Below are positions 58,517-64,000 of a DNA stretch of 64,000 nucleotides, piece by piece. This DNA comes from Sinomonas albida (GTDB lineage: Bacteria > Actinomycetota > Actinomycetes > Actinomycetales > Micrococcaceae): contig NZ_SWDW01000008.1 in assembly GCF_004919045.1 (NCBI RefSeq), forward strand, positions 124,001 to 188,000, read 5' to 3'. Made by a program: the position numbers and the translations under genes. Below the pieces are notes generated by a model. The model did no database searches. It saw only the letters and a program-made list of their open reading frames with translations, and was not told the origin of the DNA. How positions within the stretch are numbered: position 1 is the first letter of the stretch; each line of letters opens with the position of its first letter.

Positions 58517-59311
58517 TCAGTACGAGAGGCTCTGGTAGCCGGGCAGCCGGTCCCCGATCACGGGGAACTCGCTGCGGACCGACTGGACGAGCGCGGGGTC
58601 GATGGTGGTCCTGAGGACGGATTCCTCGGGGCCGGCCTCGGCCAGCAGCTGCCCGCGCGGGTCGACGACGCGGCTGGTTCCGCCGAGCGCGACGCCTCCC
58701 TGGGTCCCGGCGGCGTTGCAGGCGAGGACGAAGACCTGGTGCTCGACGGCGCGGGCGGAGGTGAAGAGGCGCCAGTGCTCGCGGCGGGCGGCCGGCCACG
58801 CGGCAGGCACGATGACGATCTCGGCCCCGCGGACGCTGAGCTCGGACCACAGCCCCGGGAACCGCAGGTCGTAGCAGGTCGTGCCGGCGACCTGCCCGAA
58901 CGGGGTGGGCACGACCGGCAGCGATGTCCCTGGCGTCAGCAGCTCCGCTTCGAGGGACCGATAGCCGAACACGTGCACCTTGGAGTACGTGTGGACGACG
59001 TTCCCGGCGGGGTCCAGCAGGACCGAGGTGTTGCGCAGCGCCCCCTCGCCGAGGCGTTCGACGATGCTGCCGACGTGGACGTACGCGCCCAGGTCGCGTG
59101 CGGCAGCCGCGCACATCGCCACGGTGGGCCCTTCGAGGCCCTCGGCGAGATCGGGGTACTGGTCGAAGTGGAAGTACCCGGCACTCCACAGCTCGGGCAG
59201 GACCACGAGGTCGGCGCCGGCCTGTTGCCGGACAACCGCCTCTGCGCGATCGATGCGGTCCGGCTGGGTCTCGCCGTCCGGGCTGGACAGCTGGACGAGT
59301 GAGATGTCCAT
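58517..59311 (-). CDS. Carbon-nitrogen hydrolase (nitrilase superfamily)
   Basis: 264 residues with the complete catalytic triad: Glu in VVLPELW (residue 40), Lys in TYSKVHVF (about 112) and Cys in GTTCYDLRFP (about 146). The second Glu and later motifs are also present (RAVEHQVFVLACNAAG). Length and motifs fit aliphatic amidases or omega-amidases rather than true nitrilases. In this operon it would hydrolyse an amide formed from an N-containing substrate, so a nitrogenous aromatic or heterocycle is a reasonable guess. Confidence 0.87.
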   Translation of the reverse strand: MDISLVQLSSPDGETQPDRIDRAEAVVRQQAGADLVVLPELWSAGYFHFDQYPDLAEGLEGPTVAMCAAAARDLGAYVHVGSIVERLGEGALRNTSVLLDPAGNVVHTYSKVHVFGYRSLEAELLTPGTSLPVVPTPFGQVAGTTCYDLRFPGLWSELSVRGAEIVIVPAAWPAARREHWRLFTSARAVEHQVFVLACNAAGTQGGVALGGTSRVVDPRGQLLAEAGPEESVLRTTIDPALVQSVRSEFPVIGDRLPGYQSLSY

Positions 59312-59365
59312 GGTGCTCCTTCAGGGTGTCTGTCGTTCAAAGGCGGCGGTGCGGGCGCTCTGGGC

Positions 59366-60712
59366 CTAGGGCTGGCCGGCCGCGGGGTCGAGGTCGCTGA
59401 GCCTGATGTCCTTGGTCTCCTTGGCGAACAGGACCGAGATGATCGAGATCAGGCCCATGCCGGCGAGGTAGACGGCGATGGCCTGGCCGGTGCCGAAGGC
59501 CTGGTAGAGGGCCAGGGCGATGATCGGGGCGAAGGAGCCGGCGACGAGGGAGGCGAGGTTGTAGGCCACCGACGTCCCGCTGTACCGCACCTGGGTGGGG
59601 AAGAGCTCAGAGAAGAAGGCGCCGATCACCGAGCTGTAGGCGGCGAAGATGAGCAGTCCCCCCACCGCGGCGAGCACGATCAGTGCCGGCTGGCGGCTGT
59701 CCAGCAGGCCGAAGAACGCGAAGGCCCACAGGACCGTGGCGGCCGAGGCGCCGATGATGATGGGCTTGCGCCCTACCCGGTCTGCGGCAACGGCGAGGAG
59801 GGGGATCGCGACGACGGCGACGCCCTGCCCGACCATCACGGCGTTGAGGCCGACCTGGCGGTCGAGCTTCAGGATCTCCCCGACGTAGGTGATGATGAAC
59901 AGCGAGTAGATGTAGAAGCCCGCGTTCTCGCCCATGCGGCATCCGGCGGCGACGAGGATCTGGCGCCAGTGGCGGCGGAAGAGCAGGGCCAGGGGCAGCT
60001 TCGACTGCCTGGCCTGCTCGGCCTCGGCCTTGGACTGGGAGGCCTCGAACAGGGGCGTCTCCTGCACGTAGAGGCGCAGGACCAGCCCGATGATCACGAG
60101 CACGGCCGAGAGGCCGAAGGCGATCCGCCACCCCCACGCGAGGAAGGCCTGCTGCGGCATGGCCGCCGAGAGCACCGCGAGGACCCCGGCAGCCAGGAGG
60201 TTGCCCAGCGGCGGGCCGACGTTCGGCCAGGATGCCCAGAAGGCGCGCCTGGTGCTCGTGTCGCTGTACTCGGACACCAGGAGGACCGCCCCGCCCCACT
60301 CGCCCCCGAGGGCGAAGCCCTGCACGAGCCGCAGGACGAGCAGGATGACGGGCGCGGAGATGCCGATGGAGGCGTACGGGGGGATGACGGCGATCAGGGC
60401 GGTCGCCAGGCCCATCATGAGCAGGCTTGCCACCAGGGTCGACTTGCGGCCGTAGCGGTCGCCGAAGTGGCCGAGCACGAGCGCGCCCAGCGGGCGGACG
60501 AGGAAGCCGGCGGCAAAGGTGCCCAAGGCCAGCATCGTGCTGACGAAGGGATCGCCGGCTGGGAAGTAGAGCTTGCTGAAGACGAGTGCGGCGGCGGTGC
60601 CGTACAGGAAGAAGTCGTACCACTCAACGGCGGTGCCGGCCAGGCTCGAGGCGGCGACCGCCGGGAGGCTGGTGTGCTTCCGCACCCCGCTGCGCTGGGT
60701 CAGTTCGGTCAT
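59366..60712 (-). CDS. MFS transporter, metabolite:H+ symporter type (catabolic operon)
   Basis: 448 residues from the ATG at 60712, with GAGGAG 6 nt upstream; 60754 is an alternative start. Twelve membrane helices with the MHS-family start SSLAGTAVEWYDFFLYGTAAALVF, the GHFGDRYGRKSTL loop between helices 2 and 3, and RLVQGFALGGEWGGAVLL in helix 4. Relatives import organic acids such as shikimate, benzoate or dicarboxylates with protons. It is the first gene of the monooxygenase operon and probably imports its substrate. The GTTGTATACAAC palindrome lies upstream. Confidence 0.9.
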   Translation of the reverse strand: MTELTQRSGVRKHTSLPAVAASSLAGTAVEWYDFFLYGTAAALVFSKLYFPAGDPFVSTMLALGTFAAGFLVRPLGALVLGHFGDRYGRKSTLVASLLMMGLATALIAVIPPYASIGISAPVILLVLRLVQGFALGGEWGGAVLLVSEYSDTSTRRAFWASWPNVGPPLGNLLAAGVLAVLSAAMPQQAFLAWGWRIAFGLSAVLVIIGLVLRLYVQETPLFEASQSKAEAEQARQSKLPLALLFRRHWRQILVAAGCRMGENAGFYIYSLFIITYVGEILKLDRQVGLNAVMVGQGVAVVAIPLLAVAADRVGRKPIIIGASAATVLWAFAFFGLLDSRQPALIVLAAVGGLLIFAAYSSVIGAFFSELFPTQVRYSGTSVAYNLASLVAGSFAPIIALALYQAFGTGQAIAVYLAGMGLISIISVLFAKETKDIRLSDLDPAAGQP

Positions 60713-60769
60713 GAGGAGCTCCTCGGAAAGGGAGAGGGGGCGCTGCTGCCCCATACCAAGCGTAGACGA

Positions 60770-60781
60770 GTTGTATACAAC
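60770..60781 (-). promoter_or_regulatory. Candidate GntR operator before the MFS-monooxygenase operon
   Basis: GTTGTATACAAC is a perfect 12-bp palindrome 58 bp upstream of the MFS start codon. A -10-like TATAGA lies next to it on the minus strand. It shares ATACAA with the dyad in front of the GntR gene. Confidence 0.5.
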
Positions 60782-60841
60782 GTGTCTATAGATTTTCCCC
60801 TGATCCTTTGACTGCGGGAGAGGGGTGGGGCTGGGCCCGGC

Positions 60842-62134
60842 TCAGCGGGGGCTGTTATCTTCCTCGACGCCGCACCAGTCGGCGATGAAGAGGGCGAGGG
60901 CACGGGTGACCTCGCGGAGGGATTCCAGCGACACCCGCTCGTCGGCGCCGTGCATCCTCTCGCACACGGGTCCGAACACCAGTGAGGGCGTGCGGTCGAA
61001 GAGGCCGTAGACGCGGGAGTCGATGTAGGCCGTCATCGTCCGGGAACCCAGGGGCCGGCCGGCCGCGGAGGAGAAGGCCTCCGCGAGGGCCTCCTCGGCC
61101 TCGCTTCCCGGCTCCAGCGCGTAGCCGTCGGCGAAGAAGCCCGTCTTGGCCACGGCCGGCGCGGCGCCGTGCAGTGCCGGGTTGTCCCGGGCGGACTGGG
61201 CCACCGCGTCCAGGACCTGTTCCCAGGCGTCCTCGGCCGACTGCCCCGGGGGGAAGGAGACCCGCATGCTGAACTCGCACCAGTCCGGCACGGACGATGC
61301 CCAGTCTCCTCCGCAGATGAGGCCCACGTTGAAGTTGAACGGGTGGACCAGTTCCTCGAAGTGCCTGACCGAGGCCGAGTCGGCGTTCCACCGGGCCTCG
61401 AGGCGGCGCAGGTCCCCGATGAGCGCGTACGCCGCGTCCACCGCGTTGAAGCCCTGGGCCATCTCGGCGGCGTGGGCGGCCTCGCCGGTGAGGCGGACGC
61501 GGAACCAGATGACGCCCACATGGGCGCGGACCAGGTCGCCGCCGACGGGTTCGGGGATCACCACTGCGTCGGCGTGGTATCCGCGCTGCAGGGCCGAGAC
61601 GGTGCCGTTGCCGGTGCTCTCCTCCTCGGGGACGGACTGGAGGTGGATGTGGGCCGTGGGCCGCAGTCCGGCGGCCATCACGGCCGCCAGGGCGTGGTGG
61701 CTGGCGGCCAGGCCGGCCTTCATGTCCCCGGCACCTCGGCCGTAGAGCCAGCCGTCGAGGATGGTGCTCTCGAAGGGGCTGCGGCTCCAGAGTTCGGGAC
61801 GGCCGGTCGGCACGACGTCCACGTGGCCGTTCAGGATCAGGCTGCGTCCTGCCTCCCGGGCGGGCAGGTAGGTGCCCACCACGACGTCGCTTCCGGAGTA
61901 GTCGACGTCGATGGCGCCGGCCGCCGGGTGCTGGGACACCTCGGCCGGGTCGAGTGTCCATCGGTCCACTTTGAGGCCGAGGCCCCGGTACTCCTCCTCG
62001 ATCAGGTCCTGGGCCGCGCCTTCGGCGCCGCGCAGCGACGGGGTGGCAACGAGTCTGGCGGTGAAGGCCACCTGGGCGTCGAAGCGGGCGTCGACGGCAG
62101 CAAGGATCGCCTCACGCTGCTCGGCTGTGGTCAT
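60842..62134 (-). CDS. M20-family (ArgE/DapE-like) deacylase or peptidase
   Basis: 430 residues. Metal-site motifs are in order: SLILNGHVDVVP, LYGRGAGDMKAGLAASHHAL (bridging Asp), SVPEEESTGNGT (catalytic Glu-Glu) and ERMHGADERVSLESL (last His). A dimerisation domain occupies the middle. The ArgE/DapE group hydrolyses N-acyl or N-carbamoyl groups of amino-acid-like compounds. It follows the second MHS transporter at 30 bp, so transporter and enzyme probably handle the same acylated substrate. Confidence 0.87.
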   Translation of the reverse strand: MTTAEQREAILAAVDARFDAQVAFTARLVATPSLRGAEGAAQDLIEEEYRGLGLKVDRWTLDPAEVSQHPAAGAIDVDYSGSDVVVGTYLPAREAGRSLILNGHVDVVPTGRPELWSRSPFESTILDGWLYGRGAGDMKAGLAASHHALAAVMAAGLRPTAHIHLQSVPEEESTGNGTVSALQRGYHADAVVIPEPVGGDLVRAHVGVIWFRVRLTGEAAHAAEMAQGFNAVDAAYALIGDLRRLEARWNADSASVRHFEELVHPFNFNVGLICGGDWASSVPDWCEFSMRVSFPPGQSAEDAWEQVLDAVAQSARDNPALHGAAPAVAKTGFFADGYALEPGSEAEEALAEAFSSAAGRPLGSRTMTAYIDSRVYGLFDRTPSLVFGPVCERMHGADERVSLESLREVTRALALFIADWCGVEEDNSPR

Positions 62135-62164
62135 CTGGGGTCCTCTCGTGCAAGGGGTGGCTGG

Positions 62165-63475
62165 TCACGGCGCGGCGACGGCGGGGGCCTCGGCACGGTC
62201 GGCGGAGGCGGGAAGGCGGCGCGATAGGCCCCACACACCGGCAGCGGTGGCGATGATCAGGGCGGCGTAGAACGCCGCGACGCCCCACGGGCCCTGGCCC
62301 ACGAGGATGGCCTGGGCCAGCAGCGGGGTCGACCCGCCGATGAGCGTCGCGCAGAACTGGTAGGCGACCGAGACCCCTGTGTAGCGGACGTTGACCGGGA
62401 AGGCCTCGGCGAGCATGGTCGCCAGAAGTGCGTAGTACGCGGACCCGCCCAGGATGTTCAGGCACATCATCACGGCGAGGAACAGCGTGTTGCCGGAGAG
62501 GATCGCAAGGAACAGGGGGACGACGGCCACGAGGGCGTAGGCCAGGGCAATGAACATCAGCCTCAGTACCCCGGTTTTCTCGGCGAGCCGGGCAGCCAGG
62601 GGCTGCCAGATGAACTGCAGGACGGCGGTGGCCAGGAGGATGTCCAGTATCACCTGGCGGTCCATCCCCAGCTCGCCGGTAGTCCATGCCAGCAGGAAGG
62701 TGTTGTTGAAGTAGGCGGCGGAAATGCCCAGGATCGACGCGACGATTCCGAGCAGGACAGCCAAGGGGGCCACGCGGAAGACCTCCACCATCGGAACCTT
62801 CGCGACCGCATGGGCTGCCTTGAGGGCGGCGAAGCCCGCCGGCTCCTCCACCTTCGCGCGGATGGCCAGCCCGACGATCACGAGGACGGCCGAGAAGAGG
62901 AAGGGGATCCTCCAGCCCCACGAGAGGAAGGCCTCCGTCGGGAGGGCCCCTACCGCGATGAAGGCCACGGTGGCCAGGATCGACCCGGCCGGGGAGCCCT
63001 GCTGCACCCAGGACCCTGCACGGCCCTTCCGTCCTTCCGGGGCGTGCTCCGTGGCCAGCAGGACCGCTCCGCCCCACTCCCCGCCGACAGCCAGGCCCTG
63101 GACTGCCCTCAGGACGATCAGCAGCACCGGGGCGGCGGCGCCGATGGCGGCGTAGCCGGGCAGGACGCCGATCAGGGCCGTGGCGCTCCCCATAAGCAGC
63201 AGTGTGACGATGAGGGTCTTCTTCCGGCCGAACCTGTCGCCGAAGTGGCCGAAGACCAGTCCTCCGACAGGCCGGGCGAGGAACCCCACCCAGAAGGTGG
63301 CGAAGGATGCCATCAGCGCTGCGCCCGGCGCAGCGCCGGGGTAGAAGACCTTGCCGAACACCAGCGCCGCGGCGGTGCCGAAGACGTAGAAGTCGTACCA
63401 CTCGATGGCGGTGCCGACGAATGCCCCGACGGTGGCGCGCCGTTGCGCCCTCGCGTCGGCGGGGACCCGGTCCAT
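62165..63475 (-). CDS. MFS transporter, metabolite:H+ symporter type (LysR-linked)
   Basis: 436 residues from the ATG at 63475 (AAGGAGA upstream). MHS-family features: VGTAIEWYDFYVFGTAAALVFG, GHFGDRFGRKKTLIV and RAVQGLAVGGEWGGAVLLATE, with twelve predicted helices. It is clearly distinct from the transporter at 59366 yet of the same subfamily. It heads a two-gene operon with the M20 deacylase and is divergent from the LysR gene, the usual position of a LysR target. Confidence 0.9.
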   Translation of the reverse strand: MDRVPADARAQRRATVGAFVGTAIEWYDFYVFGTAAALVFGKVFYPGAAPGAALMASFATFWVGFLARPVGGLVFGHFGDRFGRKKTLIVTLLLMGSATALIGVLPGYAAIGAAAPVLLIVLRAVQGLAVGGEWGGAVLLATEHAPEGRKGRAGSWVQQGSPAGSILATVAFIAVGALPTEAFLSWGWRIPFLFSAVLVIVGLAIRAKVEEPAGFAALKAAHAVAKVPMVEVFRVAPLAVLLGIVASILGISAAYFNNTFLLAWTTGELGMDRQVILDILLATAVLQFIWQPLAARLAEKTGVLRLMFIALAYALVAVVPLFLAILSGNTLFLAVMMCLNILGGSAYYALLATMLAEAFPVNVRYTGVSVAYQFCATLIGGSTPLLAQAILVGQGPWGVAAFYAALIIATAAGVWGLSRRLPASADRAEAPAVAAP

Positions 63476-63540
63476 GGATTCTCCTTGGTAGATGAGGGGA
63501 GGGCAGTGAGACGAAGGTCTCCTCCTGACCACTGTGAGGG

Positions 63541-63592
63541 CCAGCAGATATAATCGTCCAATGCCCAATAGCTCACCCATCTATAAGTTGGA
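63541..63592. promoter_or_regulatory. Divergent promoter between the MHS transporter and LysR genes
   Basis: AT-rich relative to its surroundings. On the plus strand TATAAG near 63582 can serve as -10 for the LysR gene. On the minus strand TATATC near 63552 can serve the transporter. LysR proteins usually bind such shared regions; no clear T-N11-A dyad was singled out. Confidence 0.4.
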
Positions 63593-63598
63593 GGCATA

Positions 63599-64000
63599 GT
63601 GGAGCTCCGGGTCCTGGAGTACTTCCTTGCCGTCGCCGAATCCGGGACGGTCAGCGCCGCGGCCCAGGCCTGCTTCGTCACCCAGCCCGCCATCTCCCGC
63701 CAGCTGGCAGGCCTCGAGCAGGAGCTCGGCGTGCGGCTGTTCCAGCGGAGGACGTCAGGCATGAGGCTGACGGCGGCGGGGGAGAGGTTCAGGCCCATCG
63801 CCCAGGATGTCGTCTGGCGGGCGAGCACCGGCACCGGAGTGATGAAGAGCCTCCAGTCAGGCCGGCTCGACCTCGTGCTCGCCTGCCCGCCGACGGTGAT
63901 GCGCTACATCGTGGCGCCCTTCCTTGCCGAGACCGGGGCCCCCCTGCGCGATGTGAGCGAGCATGCGCCGGACCGTGTCTACCGTGAGCTGGAGCTTCGG
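63599..64000 (+). CDS. LysR-family transcriptional regulator (partial, 3' end beyond window)
   Basis: A GTG start at 63599 with TTGGAGG upstream opens a frame of 134 codons to the edge of the window. The N-terminus is a LysR winged helix: VELRVLEYFLAVAESGTVSAAA, then CFVTQPAISRQLAGLEQELGVRLFQRR and MRLTAAGERF. After it the start of the effector domain is seen (GRLDLVLACPPTVMRYIVAPFLAE). It is divergent from the MHS transporter/M20 operon and is its likely regulator. The first part of the effector domain seems shorter than usual, so ligand class cannot be judged. Confidence 0.88.
   Translation, partial: MELRVLEYFLAVAESGTVSAAAQACFVTQPAISRQLAGLEQELGVRLFQRRTSGMRLTAAGERFRPIAQDVVWRASTGTGVMKSLQSGRLDLVLACPPTVMRYIVAPFLAETGAPLRDVSEHAPDRVYRELELR

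Overview
The window is high-GC actinobacterial DNA, most like Arthrobacter, Sinomonas or another Micrococcaceae member. The basis is codon use, GTG starts, DUF5937-ArsR and MpaB families, an SCO6880-type conjugation system and DUF4913/DUF6668-like transfer genes. This placement rests on gene families only. No rRNA, tRNA or CRISPR array was found.

Left flank (1-13.3 kb) is chromosome-like. It holds a Tat-type polysaccharide deacetylase, a YjbR/TPR gene pair, an aldehyde dehydrogenase, a secreted phosphoesterase behind a PHO-box-like repeat, a beta-propeller protein, a DUF5937 ArsR regulator, an MpaB-family protein and an IS256 insertion. An AbiF-type HEPN abortive-infection gene follows, preceded by a structured, terminator-ended non-coding segment that looks like the RNA partner known for this family. 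A 22-bp tandem array in two opposing blocks lies between convergent genes at 7.7-7.9 kb.

Middle left (13.7-22.0 kb) is bracketed by two related IS110 elements that share a conserved non-coding left end (candidate bridge RNA). Between them is a magnesium operon: an M-box riboswitch, a non-canonical Nramp-family transporter and an MgtE-N/CBS protein. A third gene of this operon appears to be cut by the IS110. A secreted protein and a YdcF-like protein complete the segment.

Plasmid-like island (about 22-51 kb) carries a mobilisation module (candidate oriT, MobC, relaxase), a long minus-strand type IV secretion operon with overlapping genes (CHAP hydrolase, lipoprotein, ParA-like ATPase, pilin-like, VirB8-like, VirB6-like, SCO6880, VirB4, VirD4, DUF4913 and accessory genes), a primase-type replication gene, and a ParA/RHH partition locus surrounded by GCAATATTGC palindromes. 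An HTH/zeta-toxin pair follows; the toxin is frameshifted and split by an IS21 element with a 7-bp target duplication. No phage-type integrase is visible, so the island could be an integrated plasmid or the window could lie on a large plasmid.

Right flank (51-64 kb) has an IS30 remnant, a response regulator that has lost its phosphorylation residues, a DinB protein and a Tn3-type resolvase with a res-like site. It ends in two catabolic operons. One has a two-component flavin monooxygenase, cupin, DUF2848, nitrilase, MHS transporter and GntR regulator with matching operators. The other has an MHS transporter and an M20 deacylase divergent from a LysR regulator that runs off the window.
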